From assembly GCF_009677585.1 (NCBI RefSeq), contig NZ_WKYV01000001.1, forward strand, positions 282,666-346,665: a stretch of DNA of 64,000 nt. The letters are read 5' to 3'. The notes beneath the pieces are model-generated. The model searched no databases. It worked only from the letters and a program-made list of their open reading frames with translations, and was not told where the DNA came from. The translations under genes were made by a program, and so were the position numbers. Positions 36,263 through 44,996 of this stretch are shown piece by piece. Within the stretch, counting starts at the first letter, position 1; every line of letters starts with the position of its first letter. The stretch is from Lactonifactor sp. BIOML-A5 (GTDB lineage: Bacteria > Bacillota > Clostridia > Lachnospirales > Lachnospiraceae).

Positions 36263-36970
36263 CTATCCGTTACGCTTTCTAAAATTCTGAATAATCAATA
36301 TTGATGTAAGCATCCTAACCATATATACAATAGATCTTCCCAAACTAAGGTAACTTTGACCTTCCATACGCTCCTCCATCTCTACCTGTACCTCTGCAAT
36401 AGTTGCACCATTTTTTAATAAGTAAGAGATAGTATCCGGTTCAGGACCATAGTTTAAATTAAGGGCAAATTCCCTAATCATCTTTTTGTTAAACATTCTC
36501 ATTCCAGATGTCGGATCCGTTATTTTGTTTCCGGTCGTCACCCGCATCGCAAACGAAATCATACTACTCCCCAACATTCGAAATGTCTTCGGCTTCCTTT
36601 TGGTAGTAAATCGTGATCCAATTACGATATCATATCCTTCTTTCTGCTTATTATAGAGTGATTCAATGTAATTAGCAAGGTGCTGTCCGTCAGCATCAAA
36701 TTGTATCGCATGTTCATATCCCTTCATATATGCATATTTTAGACCTGTTTGAAATGCACCAGCCAGGCCTAAATTTACTGCTAGGTCAATTATCTGATAC
36801 CCCTTATCATGGCATATATTAGAAGTAGAATCCTTAGAGCCATCATTAATTACAACATAATCATATTGTGGATACTCATGAACCAGATTTTCTACAACTT
36901 TTACAATATTCTTCTCCTCATTATAAGCTGGAATGATAACTAAAACATTCTTTTTCTTCAAAGTATTCAT
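36263..36970 (-). CDS. GT2 dolichol-phosphate-mannosyltransferase-like enzyme
   Basis: The 235-residue enzyme is of the DPM1 type: VLVIIPAYNEEKNI, INDGSKDST, NLGLAGAFQTG, the metal-binding FDADGQH near residue 95 and TDPTSGMRMFNK. It lacks the C-terminal membrane spans seen in GtrB/ArnC proteins. Such enzymes load a sugar onto undecaprenyl phosphate as donor for membrane GT-C enzymes. The DUF2304 protein downstream and DUF2142 proteins nearby (37143 and 21241) are natural partners. The sugar is unknown. Confidence 0.88.
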   Translation of the reverse strand: MNTLKKKNVLVIIPAYNEEKNIVKVVENLVHEYPQYDYVVINDGSKDSTSNICHDKGYQIIDLAVNLGLAGAFQTGLKYAYMKGYEHAIQFDADGQHLANYIESLYNKQKEGYDIVIGSRFTTKRKPKTFRMLGSSMISFAMRVTTGNKITDPTSGMRMFNKKMIREFALNLNYGPEPDTISYLLKNGATIAEVQVEMEERMEGQSYLSLGRSIVYMVRMLTSILIIQNFRKRNG

Positions 36971-37142
36971 TCATTTTCCCCTATTTCGTAACTTTTTGAG
37001 TTCATCTCCACGATTAATGATTATACAATATTTTTGTTTCAAATACAATCTATAAGTTTCTTCTTATTTTGTTAATCTTAATATTTTTTTTTGTTTAAAA
37101 GTGATATACTATTGAAGTAAAATGTTTTGAAGGAGTCTAGTT

Positions 37143-38507
37143 ATGAATTTAAAATTAAGCTTGTCAATTAAACAGCGGCGGCAACTTTCATATGGAATAG
37201 AAATTGTCTTTTTATTATTCCTTTTTGTATTCTACTTTATGTGGGCTTGCCATCAACCTTTTAACTCTGCCCCAGATGAAAAAATGAGGTATGATATCCC
37301 TCAATATATTTATGAACATGGGGCACTACCTCACGGCGGTGATCCGGAAATCAGAGATGAAAACTGGGGGATTTCCTATGCTTTTAACCCTATCTTATCC
37401 TATATAATCTCTGCTGCCTTTATGAAAATAGTCAGTTTTTTCACCACTGACTTTTTTTCATTGCTAGTTGCGGCACGCACCGTTAGTGTTGTTTGGGGTG
37501 TAATCACTGGATTTTTTACTATTAGGATTTCTAAAAAGCTAATCCCTAAGACTTATCGTCCATTATTTATTGTGTTGGTAACGTTGCTTCCTCAAATGGC
37601 TTACTTGGCCTCCTACGTAAATACAGACGCAATGGCTATTGCGTCAACTTCCATCATTATATATATGTGGATAATTGGCCTTGAAACCAACTGGAATAAA
37701 AAAAGTTGTATAGGACTGGCTATTGGTCTTGCACTCTGCTCTCTATCCTATTATAATGCTTATGGATATATACTGTGCAGTATACTCTTATTTGTCTTTT
37801 CAACTTTATTTATGGGAGAAAAAAAATATAATTGCCAGCTTATGATTAAGAAGGGACTGCTTATCACGTTTATTGCCCTTCTTTTAGCAGGATGGTGGTT
37901 TATTCGAAGCTATATCATATATGATGGTGACATTTTAGGCATGGCTACAAGCAGAAAATATTCCGAACTTTATGCGGTTGATGCTTTTAAGCCATCAAAT
38001 AGAGTTACATACAAATCCGGAGGGTATTCTATCATAAACATGCTCTTTAGCAAAGGCGGTTGGATTGAAACCACAAAGTTCAGTTTCATAGGATGTTTCG
38101 GATACATGGAACGCTATCTAGGAGTCAGAACATATGACAGATATATCTACCTGATTGCCGCAGGAGGTGTCGGTGTTATTTTTAGTTTCCCCAAGCTTTT
38201 CCGGCCAACTAAGAATAAGCAATGGATTAGAGCAAACATTTTAAATATAATACTTGCAATCGCTATGGTAATACCAGTTTTCCTTACAATATACTATGCG
38301 TATGCATCAGATTATCAGGCTCAGGGACGATATGTAATGCCTATGATTATTCCTTTGATGTACTTCGCTGTCACTGGTGTAAAACGAATTCTTGATTTTT
38401 TTATTAAAGAAGAAAGAATCCCTATCATTACTCATGTTTACGCAATTATTCTATTTATTACGGTTCTGCAAACTTATAAAAATATATTTTTGACAATGTT
38501 TCAGTAA
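37143..38507 (+). CDS. DUF2142-like membrane protein (GT-C type)
   Basis: The 454-residue membrane protein has about ten spans. The first external loop has SAPDEKMRYDIPQYIYEHG, matching the PDE-x-H/R pattern of DUF2142 proteins and resembling the acidic catalytic loop of GT-C glycosyltransferases. It lacks the extracytoplasmic beta domain present in the 665-residue relative at 21241-23238. It is divergent from the DPM1-like gene, and AAGGAG precedes the ATG. It is followed 14 bp later by a WecE-like gene, so it may use a polyprenyl-linked aminosugar, an inference from position only. Confidence 0.7.
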   Translation: MNLKLSLSIKQRRQLSYGIEIVFLLFLFVFYFMWACHQPFNSAPDEKMRYDIPQYIYEHGALPHGGDPEIRDENWGISYAFNPILSYIISAAFMKIVSFFTTDFFSLLVAARTVSVVWGVITGFFTIRISKKLIPKTYRPLFIVLVTLLPQMAYLASYVNTDAMAIASTSIIIYMWIIGLETNWNKKSCIGLAIGLALCSLSYYNAYGYILCSILLFVFSTLFMGEKKYNCQLMIKKGLLITFIALLLAGWWFIRSYIIYDGDILGMATSRKYSELYAVDAFKPSNRVTYKSGGYSIINMLFSKGGWIETTKFSFIGCFGYMERYLGVRTYDRYIYLIAAGGVGVIFSFPKLFRPTKNKQWIRANILNIILAIAMVIPVFLTIYYAYASDYQAQGRYVMPMIIPLMYFAVTGVKRILDFFIKEERIPIITHVYAIILFITVLQTYKNIFLTMFQ

Positions 38508-38521
38508 ATAAGGAGGCCTTT

Positions 38522-39658
38522 ATGATAGATTTTAATATTCCACCACATGTTGGGACAGAATTAGACTATATTAAGGAAGCAATACAAAACAAAAAACTTT
38601 GTGGCGACGGACCCTTTACTAAAAAATGCAGTGAATGGATCAAAAATGAATTTAATGTTAATCAAGTTTTTTTAACCACTTCCTGTACACATGCCCTGGA
38701 AATGGCCGCTCTCTTAGCCGATATTAAAGAGGGAGATGAAGTTATTATGCCTTCTTACACCTTTGTCTCTACAGCCGATGCTTTTGTGCAGAGAGGCGCA
38801 TCTATTGTCTTCGTAGATATCAGATCTGATACATTAAATATTGATGAGACATTAATTGAAGATGCCGTTACTCCCGCTACTAAAGCAATAGTTCCTGTTC
38901 ACTATGCTGGTGTATCCTGCGAAATGGATACCATATTGGATATAGCCAAACACCACAATCTTAAAGTGATTGAAGATGCTGCTCAAGGATTTGGCTCAAC
39001 CTATAAAGGGAGACCATTAGGTACAATTGGTGACTTTGGATGTTATAGCTTCCACGAAACCAAGAATCTAAGCATGGGAGAAGGCGGTGCTATTCTTTTT
39101 CAGGATAATACTTTACAGGAAAAAGCTGAAATATTGCGGGAAAAAGGAACTAATCGCAGTAAATTTTTTAGAGGTCAGATCGATAAGTACACATGGATGG
39201 ACTATGGTTCGTCCTATCTTCCCAGTGATTTAAACGCAGCATATTTATGGGCTCAATTAGAGGCAGTAAAAACCATTCAGGAGGATCGAATGGCATCCTT
39301 TCGTTTTTATAATGATAAGTTAAAACCACTTGCTCAGAGAGGTTATTTTGAGCAACCTGTTATCCCTGAGGGTATTGAGCACAACGCACATATGTATTAT
39401 ATCAAATTACCAGATTTAGAAACTAGAAGCAAACTTATTACTTATCTTAAGAAAAAAAATATTCTAAGTGTATTCCATTATGTACCTTTACACTCATCCC
39501 CTGCCGGACAAAAATTTGGCCGTTTTCACGGCATCGATCGATATACCACAAAAGAAAGTGAACGTCTTTTGCGTTTACCTATGTATTATGGTCTAACTCA
39601 GGATACAAAGGAATATATTGTGGATACGATTGCTTGCTATTTTACCGGCCAATATTAA
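38522..39658 (+). CDS. rffA: dTDP-4-amino-4,6-dideoxygalactose transaminase (WecE/RffA type)
   Basis: The 378-residue PLP enzyme matches E. coli WecE/RffA along its length: PPHVGTELDYIKEAI, KLCGDGPFTKKC, GDEVIMPSYTFVSTADAF, VEDAAQG-like IEDAAQG, the PLP-lysine segment FHETKNLSMGEGGA, and FRGQIDKYTWMDYGSSYLPSD. It converts dTDP-4-keto-6-deoxyglucose, the product of RmlB encoded at 8.9-10 kb, to dTDP-4-amino-4,6-dideoxygalactose using glutamate. AAGGAGG lies 6 bases before the ATG. It shares a short operon with the DUF2142-like gene and the GT4 gene downstream. It implies an aminosugar (Fuc4N or derivative) in a surface polymer. Confidence 0.92.
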   Translation: MIDFNIPPHVGTELDYIKEAIQNKKLCGDGPFTKKCSEWIKNEFNVNQVFLTTSCTHALEMAALLADIKEGDEVIMPSYTFVSTADAFVQRGASIVFVDIRSDTLNIDETLIEDAVTPATKAIVPVHYAGVSCEMDTILDIAKHHNLKVIEDAAQGFGSTYKGRPLGTIGDFGCYSFHETKNLSMGEGGAILFQDNTLQEKAEILREKGTNRSKFFRGQIDKYTWMDYGSSYLPSDLNAAYLWAQLEAVKTIQEDRMASFRFYNDKLKPLAQRGYFEQPVIPEGIEHNAHMYYIKLPDLETRSKLITYLKKKNILSVFHYVPLHSSPAGQKFGRFHGIDRYTTKESERLLRLPMYYGLTQDTKEYIVDTIACYFTGQY

Positions 39659-39718
39659 ATCCAGGGGCAATGTCAAGTATTAATGGTTGCTTACGGGTAA
39701 AATGTAGAAAGGAGTAAT

Positions 39719-40858
39719 ATGCCTAAACATTATTGCATATTTTCAGCACAGTATCTTCCTCACATTGGCGGAATAGAAAGATATACTTATCATTTAGCTA
39801 AAGAATTGCTTAAAAACGGTGATTCAGTAATTGTTATTACATCCAAAACAGATAACCTGCCTGATTATGAAATTATGGACGGCATTCCGGTTTACCGCCT
39901 ACCTTGCTGGAACTTATTAAACGGCCGATACCCCATCATAAAGCCCCAAAAAAAGTTCCTACAGCTTCACAGGCACATAAAAAATATCCATTTTGACATG
40001 ATTATAATTAATGCCCGATTTTATGTTCACTCACTTTATGCTGCTATATTAGGAAAAGCAAAACATGTTCACACTATCATTATTGATCATGGTTCCGGTC
40101 ACCTGTCCGTCGACAATCCCTTATTTGACCGCATAGGAAGTATTTATGAACATTGTTTTACTAGCGTACTAAAACTATTTTGTCACGAATTTTATGGGGT
40201 TTCTCAGGCAAGTTGCCGCTGGTTACAGCACTTTAATATAGAAGCAAAAGGAGAACTCTATAATGCTATAGATCTTCCTCATATTGAAGCTTGTCTGGCA
40301 GACAGTTCCATAGATTTTCGTGAAAAATATAATCTACCTGAAGAATCTACGGTAATTACCTATACTGGACGCTTAATACCCGAAAAAGGGGTACTTCAGT
40401 TAGCAGAGGCTTTTGAACAATTAGCCCCATCGCATCCAAATCTTTATCTTTTTATTGCAGGGGAAGGAGAACTTGAAGATACCTTAAGAAACTTTAATTC
40501 TTCTAACATAAAAATTACAGGGCGCCTGACATTTACTGATATTATTTCCCTATTAAAATCATCTGATATTTTCTGCCTTCCTTCTGTTTCAGAAGGTTTT
40601 TCTACTTCAATATTAGAAGCAGTTGCCTGCCATAATTATATTATAGTCTCTGAAGGCGGCTGGCCCAAGGAATTAATTCTTGATAACACATATGGTACTA
40701 TCCTGCAAGACACATCTGCACAAGCAATATATCAAGCTCTTGTTTATGCAGCAGAACACCCTCTTCTTCGAATTAAGGCATCAGAAAAGACGTATAAAAT
40801 ATTAAAATCAAATTTCACTTGGGAAATAACAGTAAATAAATTACGCAACTTAACATAA
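39719..40858 (+). CDS. Glycosyltransferase family 4
   Basis: The 379-residue GT-B enzyme begins SAQYLPHIGGIERYTYHLAKE, the GT4 glycine block, and has YTGRLIPEKGVLQLAEA and PSVSEGFSTSILEAVACHN in the donor half, with the usual Glu pair. There is no signal peptide. AAAGGAG precedes the ATG. It follows the transaminase gene by 60 bp and ends at a strong terminator, so it is the last gene of the three-gene unit. It could use the dTDP-aminosugar made next door, but the donor is not readable. Confidence 0.88.
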   Translation: MPKHYCIFSAQYLPHIGGIERYTYHLAKELLKNGDSVIVITSKTDNLPDYEIMDGIPVYRLPCWNLLNGRYPIIKPQKKFLQLHRHIKNIHFDMIIINARFYVHSLYAAILGKAKHVHTIIIDHGSGHLSVDNPLFDRIGSIYEHCFTSVLKLFCHEFYGVSQASCRWLQHFNIEAKGELYNAIDLPHIEACLADSSIDFREKYNLPEESTVITYTGRLIPEKGVLQLAEAFEQLAPSHPNLYLFIAGEGELEDTLRNFNSSNIKITGRLTFTDIISLLKSSDIFCLPSVSEGFSTSILEAVACHNYIIVSEGGWPKELILDNTYGTILQDTSAQAIYQALVYAAEHPLLRIKASEKTYKILKSNFTWEITVNKLRNLT

Positions 40859-40878
40859 GTGTGCAATAGAGAGCAGAA

Positions 40879-40927
40879 ATCCTGTGCCTTCTCTTCATCC
40901 ATTAGACGAGCAGCACAGGATATTTTT
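40879..40927 (+). terminator. Terminator after the plus-strand DUF2142/rffA/GT4 unit
   Basis: ATCCTGTGC pairs perfectly with GCACAGGAT across a 25-base loop, followed by ATTTTTAT. The next gene (40926) is on the opposite strand and converges on it. Confidence 0.75.
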
Positions 40928-41267
40928 ATGGTAATGTATATATAATAATACCTAATACAATGATAATGTTTCCTATCATCTTTCCCCTACTAACCTTTTC
41001 TTTTAATATCCCTACAGATAATAATAAAACAAAAACATATGTAAAAGCATCAATCACTGGACCATATTTCATTTCTACTTGTGTATACGCATATGTGTTT
41101 ATAAGTAATACTGTAAAAAAAATACTATACGCAACTAATACTCTCCAGTTTAAATACTCTAAAACTGGGTGCTTATAAGTTCTATTAGCACTTTGTTTTA
41201 AAAGTACTTGAGAAATTGCTGAAAAAAAAGTACAGACAAACATAAGTAACATATACATTTTATTCAT
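40926..41267 (-). CDS. Small EamA/DMT-family transporter, ArnF-like subunit
   Basis: The 113-residue protein has four hydrophobic spans and belongs to the small drug/metabolite transporter group, with MLLMFVCTFFSAISQVLLKQSAN at the start. Together with the gene before it, it looks like an ArnE/ArnF pair, the heterodimer that flips undecaprenyl-phosphate-aminoarabinose in Gram-negatives. I use ATG 41267, which overlaps the partner's stop by 8 bp. It is convergent with the rffA unit and, with its partner, divergent from the ArnC-like gene at 41804. Drug export is an alternative role, but paired subunits next to a polyprenyl-phosphate GT favour lipid-linked sugar transport. Confidence 0.75.
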   Translation of the reverse strand: MNKMYMLLMFVCTFFSAISQVLLKQSANRTYKHPVLEYLNWRVLVAYSIFFTVLLINTYAYTQVEMKYGPVIDAFTYVFVLLLSVGILKEKVSRGKMIGNIIIVLGIIIYTLP

Positions 41268-41610
41268 AACGCTGCACCACCAATACTCCAATGAATACTA
41301 TACCAATTCCCAATATATTAGTTGCTGAAAGCTGTTCATGAAAAATTAACACTGCCCATATTTGTGACCATATTAGATACACACTCCTATTCGCATACGC
41401 TGTGGTAAGGTCAAATTTCTTTATCACCTTTTGCCAGGCAATCGCATAAATAAAGCAGTTAGTCAGCATCAACATGATATATAAATACAGCTTCCAACCA
41501 TAAAGACCGCTTTTATTATACTCTATAGAAGCTAATTTAGAAAAAATGCTAGTAAAAGAAAACAGCAAGATATTCAAGTGTAGCAGAATATATTTTTTTA
41601 CCCTCTTCAT
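41260..41610 (-). CDS. Small EamA/DMT-family transporter, ArnE-like subunit
   Basis: The 116-residue protein has four hydrophobic spans, LNILLFSFTSIFSKLAS at the N-terminus and the ILGIGIVFIGVLVV repeat-like last span of EamA proteins. I use ATG 41610, preceded by GGAGG at 7 bases, instead of a longer frame that has no ribosome binding site. Its coding sequence overlaps the next gene by 8 bp, as expected for two subunits made in equal amount. The role as flippase half is inferred from the pairing and neighbourhood. Confidence 0.75.
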   Translation of the reverse strand: MKRVKKYILLHLNILLFSFTSIFSKLASIEYNKSGLYGWKLYLYIMLMLTNCFIYAIAWQKVIKKFDLTTAYANRSVYLIWSQIWAVLIFHEQLSATNILGIGIVFIGVLVVQRYE

Positions 41611-41731
41611 ATTATCCTCCGTATACCTATTCTGCCCCCTACCCCCTGCTGACCACAGCATATTATTATAATTATAACATTCTTTAGCTTATTCATCAAC
41701 CTTACAGTGTTATCGGCACAGCTAAAAGGCA

Positions 41732-41760
41732 TTGACCCCATCCCCAAAAAGTCGTATAAT
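41732..41760 (+). promoter_or_regulatory. Promoter of the GT2/PLP/ATP-grasp operon
   Basis: TTGACC (41732-41737), a 17-bp spacer and a perfect TATAAT (41755-41760) lie about 45 bp before the ATG at 41804. The divergent ArnE-like gene starts about 120 bp to the left; no equally good promoter was seen for it. Confidence 0.8.
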
Positions 41761-41803
41761 GTTTTAAAATGTCTTTATGAAGATATATAAAAAGGAGGCT
41801 ATT

Positions 41804-42733
41804 ATGAGTTTATATTCGGTCGTTGTACCAGTATATAATTCTGAGCATACACTGGACGAGCTTTACGGACGTCTCCGCAAAGTTTTCGATGAAACAATGA
41901 AAGAACCCTTTGAACTAATTCTGGTAGACGACAGCTCCAGAGATAATTCCTACGAAAAAATGCAGATGCTTCACCAGAAAGATCCCCGGGTTAAAATTAT
42001 ACAGATGGCTAAGAATTTCGGTCAGCACCCCGCATTGCTTTGTGGTTTCCAATACGCAACAGGAGATTATGTTATCACTATGGATGATGATCTTCAGCAC
42101 CCCCCGGAAGAGATACCGAAACTGGCTGCTGTGATTAAGGAACGCTCTGACGTTGATGTCATTATTGCAAAATATGAGGGAAGAAAGCATAATGTTATCC
42201 GCCGTCTCGGTACCCGCGTGTCTGTGTATGCAACCTCTAAAATGCTTAACAAAGATCCGAATCTGGAAATCACCAGCTTTCGGCTGATGCGGAAATTTAT
42301 TGTAGATGCCATCCTGCAGATGAATGTTAGACTGCCTCAGATAGGTAATCTTTTAGTGCAGACATCCAATCGGATTATCAATGTTACGGTTCATCACGAC
42401 GAGAGAAAGTACGGCAAGAGCGGTTATACCTTCCGGAGACTAATGCGGGATTTGATTTATGATATTACCACTCATTCCGCACTGCCCCTGATTATTGTAC
42501 GTGATATTGGGATCATCAGCTTTTTTGCAAGTATACTTCTGGGAATTTTCTATCTCGTCCGATACTTCGTGTACGGTGTATCCGTAGAAGGCTTTACGAC
42601 TCTTGTACTTTTACTGGTAGCGTATTCCGGACTATCTTTGCTTGGGATCGGCGTTATTGGACAATATCTCATGAATATCCTTAATGAATCAAGAAAAATG
42701 CCTAACTATATTGAGCGAAGGAAGGAATTATGA
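41804..42733 (+). CDS. GT2 polyprenyl-phosphate glycosyltransferase (ArnC/GtrB-like)
   Basis: The 309-residue protein has a DPM1-type GT2 domain (SVVVPVYNSEHTL, LVDDSSRDNS, the metal-binding MDDDLQHPPEEIP near residue 93) and two C-terminal membrane spans (about 225-245 and 258-280), the layout of ArnC and GtrB. It should load a sugar onto undecaprenyl phosphate. I use ATG 41804, with AGGAGG 6 bases upstream; nine extra codons of the longer frame lack support. A perfect -10 box precedes it. It begins a three-gene operon and faces an ArnE/ArnF-like flippase pair. Confidence 0.9.
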   Translation: MSLYSVVVPVYNSEHTLDELYGRLRKVFDETMKEPFELILVDDSSRDNSYEKMQMLHQKDPRVKIIQMAKNFGQHPALLCGFQYATGDYVITMDDDLQHPPEEIPKLAAVIKERSDVDVIIAKYEGRKHNVIRRLGTRVSVYATSKMLNKDPNLEITSFRLMRKFIVDAILQMNVRLPQIGNLLVQTSNRIINVTVHHDERKYGKSGYTFRRLMRDLIYDITTHSALPLIIVRDIGIISFFASILLGIFYLVRYFVYGVSVEGFTTLVLLLVAYSGLSLLGIGVIGQYLMNILNESRKMPNYIERRKEL

Positions 42734-42740
42734 TGGTACT

Positions 42741-43712
42741 ATGAAGGAAATCGGTGGATATCTTGAATTAGAAGAACTGGCTGGGGAAGAATACTATAAA
42801 GACATGTATCGCCTGAATCTGGGCAGGACGGCCCTGCTGTACCTATGCCGGCTTAGGGGGTGCAAAAAACTTTTACTTCCCTATTTTCTGTGTGATTCGG
42901 TGATAAAGTCCTGCAGACATGCCGGAATAAACTTAGAATATTATCACATAGACAGTAATTTAACACCTCAGGTGCCGGATTCCCTGGAGTCCGGAACTTA
43001 TCTTTATCTGGTGAATTACTATGGTCAGCTTACAGATGAAACTATTCTATTTTATAAGAAGAAATACCAGCATATTATCGTTGATCATACCCATGCATTT
43101 TTCCAACGCCCTCTTCCTGGAGTAGATACTATATACTCCTGCCGAAAGTTCTTTGGGCTCCCTGATGGCGCTTATCTGTCTACAGACGCATCCCCAGTAC
43201 TTCCCCTGCACCAAGATCTGTCCGGCAGCCGCATGGAACATCTTCTGGGACGATACGAAAAAGATGCTGCTTCCTATTATAGCACCATGTTAGACAATGC
43301 ATCCTCTTTTCAGCAGGAGTCTCCGAAGTTAATGTCCCGTCTTACTCAGAACTTATTAAAAGGCATTGATTATGAGCGCGTCATAGAACGGCGGGAAATC
43401 AACTACCGTCGTCTGGATAAATATTTTGGGGACAGGAATCCACTGCCTTTTCAGATGCCCAGGGGACCTTTTACTTATCCCTTTTATTATCCCAAGGGCA
43501 TAAAACTCAGAAAATTAACTGCATCCTGTAAGCTTTACCTTCCAACCTATTGGAATAACGTAATTCAGCATGCAACAGCTGAAAGTGTTGAATATGACTA
43601 TGCATCTAATATCCTTCCCCTTCCCTGTGATCAAAGATATAACCCTCAGGATATGGATGCAGTGGCTGACAGATTATATGCTGCAATCAAAGATTTGGAG
43701 AGAAAAAAATGA
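42741..43712 (+). CDS. DegT-like PLP aminotransferase-fold protein
   Basis: The 323-residue protein looks like a divergent member of the DegT/DnrJ/EryC1 sugar-aminotransferase fold: LNLGRTALLYLC, LLPYFLCDSVI, YLVNYYGQ, IIVDHTHAF (the Asp that contacts the PLP ring) and YSCRKFFGLPDGAYL with a Lys in the place of the PLP lysine. It is shorter than typical members (about 370). The start is ATG 42741, 8 bp after the stop of the GT2 gene, with AAGGA further away than ideal. Its stop overlaps the next start (ATGA). It may aminate a sugar or act on an amino-acid-like substrate. The fold is likely; the reaction is unknown. Confidence 0.6.
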   Translation: MKEIGGYLELEELAGEEYYKDMYRLNLGRTALLYLCRLRGCKKLLLPYFLCDSVIKSCRHAGINLEYYHIDSNLTPQVPDSLESGTYLYLVNYYGQLTDETILFYKKKYQHIIVDHTHAFFQRPLPGVDTIYSCRKFFGLPDGAYLSTDASPVLPLHQDLSGSRMEHLLGRYEKDAASYYSTMLDNASSFQQESPKLMSRLTQNLLKGIDYERVIERREINYRRLDKYFGDRNPLPFQMPRGPFTYPFYYPKGIKLRKLTASCKLYLPTYWNNVIQHATAESVEYDYASNILPLPCDQRYNPQDMDAVADRLYAAIKDLERKK

Positions 43713-44965
43713 GACATCGGCTGCTAATATTAGGATCCCTGACTGAATTCGTGCTTATTACACGTATGGCTAAAGAACGAGGCATTTTTACCGTCGTATG
43801 CGATGCTAATGAGAATGGACCCGCTAAAGCGATTGCAGATCGCGCGTATCATATTAATGTTGAAAAGACAGATGAGATAGCAGATATCTGCAAAAGGGAA
43901 AAGATAGACGGGATAATCACTTCATTTTCTGATCGTCTTTTTGAGTGTATGGTACAAATTGCTGCCAAAGCAGAACTAAAATGTTATCTAACCCCTGATA
44001 AACTGGATTATTACCGAAATAAAATTATTATGAAAGATATGCTCACACAGCTAAAAATCAGTACTCCCAGTTACCGAAGCCTAAGACCGGATTTCCAGAT
44101 TCAGGATTTAGAGGATATACAATTTCCTGTGGTAGCAAAACCTGTGGACAAATATGGATCCCGGGGAATCTTCGTACTGAATCATCCAGAAGAAATCCGC
44201 CGGTATTTCCATGAGATATGTAAAACCTCTGAAATCAAAGAAATTCTAATAGAAGAATACAATCCAGGCTACGAATTTAATATGATGTCCTGGGTATTGG
44301 ATGGAAAAGTACATGTAATCAGTATTGCTGACCGGGAAAAAACAGAGATAGCGCCCGGCAGAATTCCAATCAGCACCCGTAACGTATATCCATCCCGCTT
44401 AATGGAAGATGTATATGCAGAAGCGAGCTCCATCCTTCAAAAGGTTGCGTCCTATACTCAGCAAAAAGAGGGGGCTCTCTCTATGCAGTTTTTCTGGAAA
44501 CCTGGTGAGCCGGTTCAGGTCTGTGAGATCGCCGGACGTTTTTTCGGCTATGAGCATGAATTAGTAGAATACAGCAGTGGTCTATCCATAGAAAAGCTTC
44601 TCTTAGACTATGTCTATGACGAAACTTCTCTTAGAAGAGACTTGTCTGCACACTCCCCCTGGTTCTCCCGCTGCAGTGCTGTCTTATATTTTCATGGAAG
44701 GGAAACTGACATCATGGATGAAAGTGAGGCTGTCAGTCTCTCCAAGGAAGAAGATATTGAGAATTCTATCCTTTTCTACAAGGAAGGAGAACGCATATCC
44801 TCAGAAACCCCCCGCCCCTATGTGGCTCGGTATTATTTAACCGGGGATACACGGGAAGCAGTTGATAAGCGCACAAAAGAAATTTTCCACAAAATGACGA
44901 TCAAAAATACCGCCGGGGAAGAAGTTTTGTATAGAAATCGAGTGCCGGAGTATCCGGCGGAATAA
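43709..44965 (+). CDS. ATP-grasp domain ligase
   Basis: The 418-residue protein has an N-terminal Rossmann-like pre-ATP-grasp domain (LLILGSLTEFVLITRMAKE, residues 4-22), a central domain with FPVVAKPVDKYGSRGI (ATP-binding Lys and glycine loop, about 135-150) and the IEEYNPGYEFN and CEIAGRFFGYE metal-binding blocks typical of carboxylate-amine ligases. It would form an amide or similar bond using a carboxyl-phosphate intermediate. The ATG overlaps the stop of the PLP gene. Together they could add an amino acid to an aminosugar or make a peptide-like compound; this is inference from order. The operon ends at a perfect terminator. Confidence 0.8.
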   Translation: MRHRLLILGSLTEFVLITRMAKERGIFTVVCDANENGPAKAIADRAYHINVEKTDEIADICKREKIDGIITSFSDRLFECMVQIAAKAELKCYLTPDKLDYYRNKIIMKDMLTQLKISTPSYRSLRPDFQIQDLEDIQFPVVAKPVDKYGSRGIFVLNHPEEIRRYFHEICKTSEIKEILIEEYNPGYEFNMMSWVLDGKVHVISIADREKTEIAPGRIPISTRNVYPSRLMEDVYAEASSILQKVASYTQQKEGALSMQFFWKPGEPVQVCEIAGRFFGYEHELVEYSSGLSIEKLLLDYVYDETSLRRDLSAHSPWFSRCSAVLYFHGRETDIMDESEAVSLSKEEDIENSILFYKEGERISSETPRPYVARYYLTGDTREAVDKRTKEIFHKMTIKNTAGEEVLYRNRVPEYPAE

Positions 44966-44996
44966 AAAAAAGCGAAGCAATGCTTCGCTTTTTTTA
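44964..44996. terminator. Bidirectional terminator between ATP-grasp and carboxypeptidase genes
   Basis: AAAGCGAAGCA and TGCTTCGCTTT form a near-perfect stem with a tiny loop, flanked by A-runs on the left and T-runs on the right, so it can terminate transcription in both directions. It ends the three-gene operon and the convergent D,D-carboxypeptidase gene. Confidence 0.9.
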
